Source: WYZ-LMO6 sp964509845
GTDB lineage: Archaea; Hadarchaeota; Hadarchaeia; Hadarchaeales; WYZ-LMO6
Direction: 5' to 3'
Length of the DNA stretch: 45,829 bases
Assembly: GCA_964509845.1 (NCBI GenBank)
Contig: CAZDZG010000003.1
Span: 1-45,829, forward strand
Position numbers and translations under genes: made by a program. The notes under the pieces were generated by a model. It was not told the DNA's origin. It saw nothing but the letters and a program-made list of their open reading frames with translations, and did not search any database. Positions 39,764 through 45,829 of this stretch are shown piece by piece (the first letter of the stretch is position 1; each line of letters starts with the position of its first letter).

Positions 39764-41435
39764 GTTCCTCCCTCCCCACGTATCTTCCCCTCTTCCCTAT
39801 CTCCTCCGCCCTTCTCAGGATTTCCCCTCCCCCCCTCCCGAACTCCCTCAGGTAGGCGGAGCAGATCTCCCGGTAGGCCTCCTCCGCCAGCCTGAAGTGG
39901 ACGCTCTGGAGGGCCCTCCGGAGGAGGTGCAGGTCCACCCCCCTGGCCTCCACGGAGGGCGTGTACTCCCCCAGCCCGAAGTCCACCACGTACAGCTCCC
40001 CCCGCGGGGAGAGGATGAGGTTGGAGGTGGTGAGGTCCCCGTGGACGATCCCCCTCCGGTGCAGGCGGGCCAGGTACCTCCCTATGGTCCTGCAGATCCT
40101 CCTCCTCTCCTCCTCCCCCATCTCCTCCAGGGCCTCCCTGAGGGTCCTTCCCTCCACGTACTCCATCACCAGCCTGGCGTTCTCCCTGTCCACCTCGTAG
40201 ACGGGCGGGGTGGGAACCCCGGCGCTCTTGGCGTCCGACAGGAGCCTGGCCTCCAGGCAGGTCCTGCTCCCCCTCAGCAGGAGGTCCAGCTCCCTCACCC
40301 TGTACCCCTTGGGCACCCTGTGCTTCACCACCACCCTCCCCTCCCCCAGCGGATGGAGGACCTCGGCAAAGCCCCGCAGGTGGAGCTCGGCCTCGGCCCC
40401 CCTCTTCAGCAGGGTGGGGGGTCCGGGAGGGGAGGGGGGCCTTTCCGCGGCCTCCACCCGCCAGGGCACCTCCACCTCATCCGTCCTCCACCTCTGCCTC
40501 ACCACGGCCTCCTCCACCCTCATGCTCAGCCCGTGAAGGTGGGCCAGCAGCCCCGTCCAGGCTATCATGGCCCCGTTGTCCGCGCAGAACTCCTGTGGGG
40601 GAACGAGGAGGGGAATGCCCCTGGCCCTGCACATCTCCCCCAGCATCTCCCTCAGCCTGAGGTTGGAGGCCACCCCTCCCACCAGCAGGACCTCCCCCTT
40701 TTCCGTGTGGGCCACGGCCCTCTCCGTCACCTCCACCAGGGCGGCGAAGACCGTTTCCTGGAGGCTGAAGCAGAGGTCCCTGAGGTCCTCCCCCTGCCGG
40801 TACCGGCGCACGGCCTCGGTGAGGGGACCCGAGAAGGAGAGGTCCATCCCCTTCACCACGTAGGGGAGGGGGAGGTACCTTCTCCCCTCCCTGGCCAGCC
40901 TCTCCACGGCGGGGCCGCCGGGAGGGGGGAGGCCGGCCTCCCTGGCGAAGACGTCCAGGCAGTTCCCCACCGGAATGTCCAGGGTCTCCCCGAACACCCT
41001 GTACCTCCCCTCCTCGAAGGCTATCACCTGCGTGTTCCCCCCGCTCACGTACAGGGTCACGGGATCCCTGGCCCCCGTGAGCAGCCTCCCTATCTCCACG
41101 TGGGCCACGCAGTGGTTCACCCCCACCAGGGGCTTCCCGGTCATGACGGCCAGGGCCCTGGCGGCGGTGGCCACCACCCTGAGGCAGGGACCCAGCCCCG
41201 GCCCGGCGGAGAAGGAAAAGAGGTCGAGGTCCCCCAGCCTCACCCCCGCCCTCTCCAGCGCCTCCTCCACCGCCGGCCTGAGCTGGGAGACGTGGAACCT
41301 GGCGGCCTCCCTGGGGTGGATCCCCCCCTTCTCCGGTCGGTACACCCTGGCCACGTGGGAGAGGATCCTCCCCTCCGAGCTCACCACCGCCACGCCCAGG
41401 GTGTGAGCGGTACCCTCCAGACCCAGGCAGAGCAT
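39735..41435 (-). CDS. kae1-bud32: Kae1-Bud32 fusion (tRNA t6A modification, KEOPS)
   Basis: 566 aa. Residues 1 to about 325 are Kae1/TsaD: LGLEGTAHTLGVAV, metal-binding HCVAH near 107, YVSGGNTQV, GMDLSFSGPL and CADNGAMIAWTG. Residues about 345-545 are the small kinase Bud32: LLKRGAEAELHL, VVKHRVPKGYR, HGDLTTSNLIL near 465 and YVVDFGLGEYT. The fusion is known from Methanocaldococcus and other archaea and forces 1:1 stoichiometry within KEOPS, which adds threonylcarbamoyl to A37 of ANN-decoding tRNAs. The loop HFRLAEEAYREICSAYLRE fits Bud32's C-lobe. ATG 41435 has a GGAGG site; its promoter region is shared with the divergent transketolase. Confidence 0.96.
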   Translation of the reverse strand: MLCLGLEGTAHTLGVAVVSSEGRILSHVARVYRPEKGGIHPREAARFHVSQLRPAVEEALERAGVRLGDLDLFSFSAGPGLGPCLRVVATAARALAVMTGKPLVGVNHCVAHVEIGRLLTGARDPVTLYVSGGNTQVIAFEEGRYRVFGETLDIPVGNCLDVFAREAGLPPPGGPAVERLAREGRRYLPLPYVVKGMDLSFSGPLTEAVRRYRQGEDLRDLCFSLQETVFAALVEVTERAVAHTEKGEVLLVGGVASNLRLREMLGEMCRARGIPLLVPPQEFCADNGAMIAWTGLLAHLHGLSMRVEEAVVRQRWRTDEVEVPWRVEAAERPPSPPGPPTLLKRGAEAELHLRGFAEVLHPLGEGRVVVKHRVPKGYRVRELDLLLRGSRTCLEARLLSDAKSAGVPTPPVYEVDRENARLVMEYVEGRTLREALEEMGEEERRRICRTIGRYLARLHRRGIVHGDLTTSNLILSPRGELYVVDFGLGEYTPSVEARGVDLHLLRRALQSVHFRLAEEAYREICSAYLREFGRGGGEILRRAEEIGKRGRYVGREERGAGVRDGK

Positions 41436-41452
41436 CTTTCCTCCTGGGGATT

Positions 41453-41464
41453 GCTCTTAATATC
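41453..41464. promoter_or_regulatory. Shared AT-rich TATA-like element between kae1-bud32 and tkt
   Basis: CTTAATATCC in the 51-bp divergent gap. Its centre is about 28 nt before the tkt ATG (41487) and about 24 nt before the kae1 ATG (41435). One element may serve TBP binding for both directions. Confidence 0.45.
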
Positions 41465-41486
41465 CCTCCCGCGGGAGTGGCTTGGG

Positions 41487-42344
41487 ATGGTGGTTTTTGA
41501 CAGGAAGGCGGAGGAGCACACTCCGGCCCTCCTGCGGGAGCTGAGGGAAAAGGCCAGGATCATAAGGAGGGATTCGCTGGTGATGACCACGGAGGCCGGC
41601 TCTGGCCATCCCGGCGGCTCCCTCTCCTGCGCCGACCTCCTGGCCGTCCTTTACTTCCACCACCTCAGGTACGATCCCGAGAACCCGCGCTGGGAGGGGA
41701 GGGACAGGTTCATCCTATCCAAGGGCCACGCCTGTCCCGCCCTTTACTCCGCCCTCTCCCTGGCCGGTTTCTTCCCCCGGGAGTGGCTGCGCACCCTGCG
41801 GAGGCTGGGAAGCCCGCTGCAGGGCCATCCCGACTCCACCTCCACCCCGGGGGTGGAGGCCTCCACGGGCTCGCTGGGGCAGGGCCTCTCCATAGGGTGC
41901 GGCATGGCCCTGGCGGCGAGGCTGGACCGCAGGGACTACAGGGTCTACGTCCTGCTGGGTGACGGGGAGATGGACGAGGGGCAGGTGTGGGAGGCGGCCA
42001 TGTTCGCCGCCCACCAGCGGCTGGACAACCTGCTGGCCATCGTGGACAGGAACGGGATCCAGCTGGACGGGCCCACGGAGGAGATAGTGGGGCTGGAGCC
42101 CCTGGCCGAGAAGTGGAGGGCCTTCGGCTGGAACGTGCTGGAGGTGGACGGGCACGAGGTGGGGCAGATCGCCTGGGCCCTGGACCGGGCGGAGGAGGTG
42201 AAGGGGAGGCCCACCGTCCTCATAGCCCGCACGGTGAAGGGGAAGGGGGTCTCCTTCATGGAGAACCAGGTGAGGTACCACGGCGTCCCCCTCACCAGGG
42301 AGGAGCTGGAAAGGGCCCTGGCGGAGCTGGAGGGAGGAGGATGA
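41487..42344 (+). CDS. tktN: Transketolase, N-terminal (ThDP-binding) subunit
   Basis: 285 aa from ATG 41487; a much longer open frame to the left is antisense to kae1-bud32 and not coding. SLVMTTEAGSGHPGGSLSCADLL, ILSKGHACPALYSAL and the ThDP motif LLGDGEMDEGQVWEA...NLLAIVDRNGIQLDG are diagnostic. Archaea frequently encode transketolase as two chains. The C-terminal chain overlaps by 4 bp (ATGA) and the epimerase follows, forming a three-gene operon for non-oxidative pentose phosphate reactions. Confidence 0.95.
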   Translation: MVVFDRKAEEHTPALLRELREKARIIRRDSLVMTTEAGSGHPGGSLSCADLLAVLYFHHLRYDPENPRWEGRDRFILSKGHACPALYSALSLAGFFPREWLRTLRRLGSPLQGHPDSTSTPGVEASTGSLGQGLSIGCGMALAARLDRRDYRVYVLLGDGEMDEGQVWEAAMFAAHQRLDNLLAIVDRNGIQLDGPTEEIVGLEPLAEKWRAFGWNVLEVDGHEVGQIAWALDRAEEVKGRPTVLIARTVKGKGVSFMENQVRYHGVPLTREELERALAELEGGG

Positions 42345-43303
42345 GCCCCTCCGCCTCCATGAGGGAGGCCTACGGGAGGACCCTGGCGGAGCTGGGGGAG
42401 AGGTATCCGGAGATCGTGGTGCTGGACGCCGACCTCTCCACCTCCACCCACACCTCTCTCTTCGCCAAAAAGTTTCCCGAGAGGTTCTTCAACGTGGGGG
42501 TGGCGGAGGCCAACCTGATGGGGGTGGCGGCGGGGCTGGCCTCCTGCGGGAAGATCCCCTTCGTCAGCACCTTTTCCGTCTTCGCCACCGAAAAGGGGCT
42601 CAGCCAGTTCAAGCAGTCCATAGCCTACCCCAACCTGAACGTGAAGGTGGTGGCGACCCACGGCGGGCTCTCGGTGGGGGAGGACGGGGCCTCCCACTTC
42701 TGCCTCTGGGACGTGGCGGTGATGCGCTCCCTCCCCAACACCACGGTCCTGGTGCCGGCGGACGCCGTGGAGACGGCGGAGATGGTGAGGGCTCTGGTGG
42801 AGCACAGGGGGCCCGCCTTCGCCAGGCTCCCCAGGGCCAAGACGGAGCTGGTGTACGGGGAGGGATACACGTACGGCGGGAGGAAGCTGGAGTTCAGGAT
42901 AGGGGAGGGGGTGGTGCTGGAGGACGGGGAGGATGCCACCATCCTGGCCAACGGCCCGCTGGTGGCGGAGGCCCTGGAGGCCAGCAGGAGGCTGAGGGAG
43001 GAGGGGCTGAGGGTGAGGGTGGTGGACCTGCACACGGTGAAGCCCCTGGACGGGCGAACCGTGCTGAAGGCCGCCCGCGAGACGGGCTTCCTGGTCACCG
43101 CCGAGGATCACAGCGTGGTGGGGGGACTCGGGGGGGCGGTGGCCGAGTTCCTGGCGGAGCACTACCCCACCCCCCTCAGGAGGGTGGGGGTAAGGGATGA
43201 GTTCGGGAAGTCGGGATCCTGGAGGGAGCTCTACGAGTTCTACGGCCTCACCGCCAGGCACCTGGAGCAGGCGGTCAGAGAGGTGAGGAGGATGGAGAGA
43301 TGA
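42341..43303 (+). CDS. tktC: Transketolase, C-terminal subunit
   Basis: 320 aa. The pyrimidine-binding domain has LDADLSTSTHTSLFAKKFPE, FNVGVAEANLMGVAAGLA (catalytic Glu for ThDP activation), FVSTFSVFATEKG and THGGLSVGEDGASH. The C-terminal domain has ATILANGPLVAEALEA and VVDLHTVKPLDG. It pairs with the preceding subunit to give active transketolase. Start ATG 42341 with GGGAGGAGG directly upstream. Confidence 0.95.
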   Translation: MSPSASMREAYGRTLAELGERYPEIVVLDADLSTSTHTSLFAKKFPERFFNVGVAEANLMGVAAGLASCGKIPFVSTFSVFATEKGLSQFKQSIAYPNLNVKVVATHGGLSVGEDGASHFCLWDVAVMRSLPNTTVLVPADAVETAEMVRALVEHRGPAFARLPRAKTELVYGEGYTYGGRKLEFRIGEGVVLEDGEDATILANGPLVAEALEASRRLREEGLRVRVVDLHTVKPLDGRTVLKAARETGFLVTAEDHSVVGGLGGAVAEFLAEHYPTPLRRVGVRDEFGKSGSWRELYEFYGLTARHLEQAVREVRRMER

Positions 43304-44019
43304 GGATCAAGATCGCCCCCTCCCTCCTCTCCGCCGACTTCGGGAGGCTGGAGGAGGAGATAAGGGAGGTGGAGGAGGGGGGGGCGGACCTCCTGCACTG
43401 GGACGTGATGGACGGGCACTTCGTCCCCAACCTGACCGTGGGCCCCTCCGTGATCAGCTGCCTGAGGAAGAGGACGGACCTCCCTTTCAACATTCACCTC
43501 ATGATCGAGAAGCCGGAGAGATACCTGCGGAGGTTCGTGGAGGCGGGGGGAGACATCATCACGGTGCACGTGGAGGCCTGCGAAAACCTGAGGCGGGCGC
43601 TCTCCTCCCTCAGGAGGATGGGGGCGAAGGTGGGGGTGGCCCTGAACCCCGAGACGCCGCTGGAGGCGGTGGAGGGGGTGGTGGGGGAGCTGGACCTCCT
43701 GCTGATCATGACCGTTCACCCTGGCTTCGGCAACCAGAGGCTGCTGAGGAGCACCCTTCCCAAGCTGAGGAGGGCGGGGAGGCTGGTGAGGGAGAGGGGG
43801 CTCTCCCTGGACCTGGGGGTGGACGGGGGGATCTCGGTGGAGACGGTTCCCGAGGTGGTCAGGGCGGGGGCCAACCTGCTGGTGGCCGGGACGGCCATCT
43901 ACGGCCAGAGGGACAGGGCGCTGGCCATCCGCAGGCTGAGGGAGGCCGCCTCGGCCGCCCTTGGGGAGGCCGGCTACCTCCCCCAGCAGCGCAGGAAGAA
44001 CTCCAGGGACCGGTTGTAG
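43300..44019 (+). CDS. rpe: Ribulose-phosphate 3-epimerase
   Basis: 239 aa TIM-barrel enzyme interconverting ribulose 5-phosphate and xylulose 5-phosphate. Signatures: IAPSLLSADFGRLEEEI, LHWDVMDGHFVPNLTVGP, NIHLMIEKPERY, VHVEACENL, IMTVHPGFGNQRL, DLGVDGGIS and LLVAGTAIYG. Catalytic Asp residues in DVMDGHF and DGGIS and the metal-binding His residues are retained. It overlaps tktC by 4 bp. The last about 15 codons (QQRRKNSRDRL) overlap the convergent Cys-rich gene and are not conserved, so the tail may be a late extension. Confidence 0.95.
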   Translation: MRIKIAPSLLSADFGRLEEEIREVEEGGADLLHWDVMDGHFVPNLTVGPSVISCLRKRTDLPFNIHLMIEKPERYLRRFVEAGGDIITVHVEACENLRRALSSLRRMGAKVGVALNPETPLEAVEGVVGELDLLLIMTVHPGFGNQRLLRSTLPKLRRAGRLVRERGLSLDLGVDGGISVETVPEVVRAGANLLVAGTAIYGQRDRALAIRRLREAASAALGEAGYLPQQRRKNSRDRL

Positions 44020-44177
44020 GTCCTCTCGGCCTCCGGGGGGAAGAGACAGCCCGGGAGCTCCCTCCTCCTCCAGTGGTACCGCAGGCACTCGCAGCAGATT
44101 CCCTTTCTGGAGCAGGGCTCGTAGGTGCAGGTGCAGTATTTCAGATTTTCCCGCACCGAGCACTTCCTCTCGGCCAT
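43974..44177 (-). CDS. Small cysteine-rich protein (DUF6485-like)
   Basis: 67 aa with nine cysteines: C6, C15, C17, C22, C28, C29, C31, C44 and C64. The pattern CTCTYEPCSRKGICCECLRYH followed by ELPGCLFPPEAERTYNRSLEFF resembles a small uncharacterised family present in anaerobic bacteria and archaea that I recall as DUF6485. It probably binds zinc or an iron-sulfur cluster; no function is established. A TATA-like TTTTTCC lies 27 nt before the ATG. Its 3' end overlaps rpe by 46 bp in convergent orientation. Confidence 0.8.
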   Translation of the reverse strand: MAERKCSVRENLKYCTCTYEPCSRKGICCECLRYHWRRRELPGCLFPPEAERTYNRSLEFFLRCWGR

Positions 44178-44197
44178 CCCTCCCCCTCGGAGGGACG

Positions 44198-44212
44198 TGG
44201 AAAAAGGTTTCG
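44198..44212 (-). promoter_or_regulatory. T-run between eif2g and the Cys-rich gene
   Basis: After the eif2g TGA the minus strand reads CCGAAACCTTTTTCC. The five T may terminate eif2g. The AAACCTTTTT stretch is centred about 27 nt before the Cys-rich gene's ATG at 44177 and may be its TATA box. Confidence 0.4.
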
Positions 44213-44213
44213 G

Positions 44214-45440
44214 TCAGGGGAGCTGGACCTCGGTCCCCGCCAGCAGCTGCCCGTATCCCACCAACCTCCACCTCCCCCCCACCCTCCTGCTTAGGGCCGC
44301 CCTGGCCCCGGGCTGGGCGCAGACCAGTCTGGTGAGCTTCAGCTCCGCCCTCTCCCCCTTCACCCTCACGGCCGTGCCCACGGTGGTGGCCGTCCCCACG
44401 TTGAGGACCAGCTGCTCCCCCTGCGTGAGGGGCTTCACCTCCTGCTCCTGGGCCAGCCCCACCACCCTCTCCAGCAGGTGAACCTCCAGCTCCAGGGAGG
44501 AGAAGACGGGGGGCATGGATCCCTGCACCCCCACCAGGCATCCCACCAGGCGGTCGGCCTTGGTGAGGAAGGGATCCAGCTGGGTGGCCAGCCCTATCAG
44601 CCCGCCGGGCAGGGCCTCCTCCAGCTCTTCCTTCCCCGCCCTGAGGGAGGAGACCCTGCTCCTGAGGGGGGTGCAGGTACCCCCCTCCTGGAGGCCTGGC
44701 CTTATCTCGATTTCATCCCCCACCCTCAGCCTTCCCTGCGACAGCATCCCCCCCACCACCCCTCCCACCAGCTCCTCCGGACTCGTCCCCGGCAGGTTGG
44801 TGTCGAAGGAGCGGGCCACGTACATCAGGGGGGGCTTGGAGAGGTCGCGGACCGGGGTGGGGATGTTCTTCTCGATCTGCTCGATGAGGATGTCCAGGTT
44901 GACCCTGTGGATGGCCGAAACGGGAACCACGGGGGCCTGGGAGGCGAAGGTCCTGGAGAGGAACTGCCTGATCTGCTGGTAGTGCTCCAGGACCTTCTCC
45001 CTCGGAACCAGCTCGATCTTGTTCTGCACCACCACCACCCTGTGCACCCCGGCTATGTCGAGGGCGGCCAGGTGCTCCTTGGTCTGGGGCTGGGGACAGG
45101 GCTCGTTGGCGGCTATCACCAGCAGGGCCCCGTCCATGATGGCGGCCCCGCACAGGGTGGTGGCCATGAGGGCCTCGTGGCCTGGGGCATCCACGAAGGA
45201 GACCCTGCGGCAGAACTCCGTCTCCCCCCCGCAGTACGGGCACCTCTCCTTGGTGCTGTACCTCCCGCAGGAGCGGCACCTCATGAAGGAGGTGTCGGCG
45301 TATCCCAGGCGGATGGTGATGCCCCGCTTGATCTCCTCGCTGTGGGTGTCCGTCCAGATGCCGGAGAGGGCCTCCACCAGCGTGGTCTTGCCGTGGTCCA
45401 CGTGGCCCACCATCCCTATGTTCACCGTGGCCTGGGGCAT
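44214..45440 (-). CDS. eif2g: Translation initiation factor aIF2, gamma subunit
   Basis: 408 aa from ATG 45440. G1 GHVDHGKTT begins near residue 12; the switch region HSEEIKRGITIRLGYAD follows. A zinc knuckle (CRSCGRYSTKERCPYCG, near 53-70) is the aIF2-gamma hallmark. G3 DAPGHEALM, G4 QNKIEL and G5 VPVSAIHRVNLD are present, with beta-barrel domains II and III after them. It carries initiator Met-tRNA to the ribosome with the alpha and beta subunits (not in this window). Length is normal. A TATA-like GGTTAAGAG lies 27 nt upstream. Confidence 0.97.
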   Translation of the reverse strand: MPQATVNIGMVGHVDHGKTTLVEALSGIWTDTHSEEIKRGITIRLGYADTSFMRCRSCGRYSTKERCPYCGGETEFCRRVSFVDAPGHEALMATTLCGAAIMDGALLVIAANEPCPQPQTKEHLAALDIAGVHRVVVVQNKIELVPREKVLEHYQQIRQFLSRTFASQAPVVPVSAIHRVNLDILIEQIEKNIPTPVRDLSKPPLMYVARSFDTNLPGTSPEELVGGVVGGMLSQGRLRVGDEIEIRPGLQEGGTCTPLRSRVSSLRAGKEELEEALPGGLIGLATQLDPFLTKADRLVGCLVGVQGSMPPVFSSLELEVHLLERVVGLAQEQEVKPLTQGEQLVLNVGTATTVGTAVRVKGERAELKLTRLVCAQPGARAALSRRVGGRWRLVGYGQLLAGTEVQLP

Positions 45441-45461
45441 CTCCCTCCTTCCCCCTTTCCC

Positions 45462-45472
45462 TCTCTTAACCC
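45462..45472 (-). promoter_or_regulatory. TATA-like element for eif2g
   Basis: The minus strand reads GGGTTAAGAGA, centred about 27 nt before the ATG at 45440. Confidence 0.4.
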
Positions 45473-45538
45473 TACCGGGAGCTAAGGTGGCCCCTCCGCT
45501 CACTCGGGTCTGGTCCCGTTTAGAAAGCCCCGAAAACA

Positions 45539-45549
45539 CCTTTTATCCG
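45539..45549 (+). promoter_or_regulatory. TATA box for the rightmost gene
   Basis: CGAAAACACCTTTTATCC contains a purine-rich BRE-like stretch followed by TTTTAT. This predicts a start about 50 nt before the ATG at 45619 and so a leader with the GGTGAGGG ribosome site. Otherwise I see nothing in 45441-45618. Confidence 0.5.
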
Positions 45550-45618
45550 GGGACCGGAGAGGATAACGGGCTTGGCTTGGCTCCAGTCCTTCGAGCAGGA
45601 AGCGGCTGCGGGTGAGGG

Positions 45619-45829
45619 ATGAGGCGCGCGCTTTTGGTTCTGGCTGCCGTGACCCTCCTGCTGGGTCTTATCGCGGCCCTGGTGGTCCTGGTGCCGCGCG
45701 GGGGGCCAGCCGGTGCTCCCGGGGTCGCGATCCTCGCGAGGGAGGAGAACCTCACGGTGATGGAGAACGGTGGCGCCGTCATAGAGTGCTCCACGACGGT
45801 TCCGGCCTTCGTGGGAGAGCTCTACCAGA
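45619..45829 (+). CDS. Membrane-anchored or secreted protein, N-terminal part only
   Basis: At least 70 aa, cut by the window edge. ATG 45619 follows GGTGAGGG. RR then a 20-residue hydrophobic stretch (ALLVLAAVTLLLGLIAALVV) forms a signal peptide or single membrane anchor. A Gly/Pro-rich spacer and VAILAREENLTVMENGGAVIECS follow, probably outside the cell. I do not recognise the family. Confidence 0.7.
   Translation, partial: MRRALLVLAAVTLLLGLIAALVVLVPRGGPAGAPGVAILAREENLTVMENGGAVIECSTTVPAFVGELYQ

Noticed and set aside
39897..41486. Open frame of about 530 codons on the plus strand running into transketolase
   Set aside because: It is antisense to kae1-bud32, has Pro/Gly/His-rich low-complexity translation, and transketolase homology begins only at ATG 41487. 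It is an effect of high GC content.

Overview
The window is a gene-dense, high-GC segment of an archaeal chromosome. Evidence for Archaea: both subunits of the D-family DNA polymerase (DP1/DP2), Orc1/Cdc6, GINS and MCM; archaeal ribosomal proteins S6e, L24e, S28e and L7Ae; aIF2-gamma and an aIF5B-type factor; a Kae1-Bud32 fusion; the IPK/Fni isoprenoid branch; AGG-dominated arginine codons; and TATA boxes 24-28 bp upstream of start codons, which suggests many leaderless mRNAs. The proteins look thermophilic (rich in Glu and Arg). DP1/DP2 and gene order resemble Euryarchaeota and deep-branching relatives. A eukaryote-like topoisomerase IB is better known from Thaumarchaeota/Aigarchaeota-type lineages. 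I cannot assign the lineage; an uncultivated deep-branching thermophile is a guess.

Layout. 1-2.1 kb: a damaged radical-SAM gene, thiazole synthase Thi4, tRNA-Ser(CGA) and a V4R-domain protein whose stop codon lies inside the tRNA. 2.1-11.5 kb (minus strand): a replisome cluster, DP2 - HAD phosphatase - DP1 - Orc1/Cdc6 - GINS - MCM, tightly packed or overlapping. 11.7-15.8 kb (minus): SHMT - threonine synthase - homoserine dehydrogenase - ACT-domain regulator. 15.8-16.2 kb: a small heat-shock protein. 16.2-16.6 kb: two inverted, near-consensus origin recognition boxes, an AT-rich stretch and a small ORF encoding a LAGLIDADG fold without its catalytic acid. This is probably a replication origin. 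Genes point away from it on both sides. 16.65-20.1 kb (plus): topoisomerase IB, TyrRS and a MinD-like ATPase.

20.1-41.4 kb (minus): a beta-CASP nuclease, tRNA-Val(TAC), an RMD1-family membrane protein, a CPA2 antiporter with a CBS-domain partner, tRNA-Ser(GCT) with a probable 19-nt non-canonical intron, a translation block (S6e, aIF5B, L24e, S28e, L7Ae), a flavoprotein pair (AfpA/Isf), GluRS, and the conserved archaeal block idsA - RNase J - fni - ipk - memo - rpsB - eno. After these come a RecJ-like DHH nuclease, S15, an inosine/xanthosine triphosphatase and Kae1-Bud32. 41.5-44.0 kb (plus): split transketolase plus ribulose-phosphate 3-epimerase. 44-45.8 kb: a Cys-rich mini-protein, aIF2-gamma, and the start of a membrane-anchored or secreted protein cut by the window edge.

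Main points of interest: the origin module (ORB - AT-rich - LAGLIDADG remnant - ORB - TopIB) about 5 kb from a nearly complete set of replication genes; several genes whose conserved N-terminus extends upstream of any ATG/GTG/TTG; the intron-bearing tRNA; and the doubly damaged radical-SAM gene.
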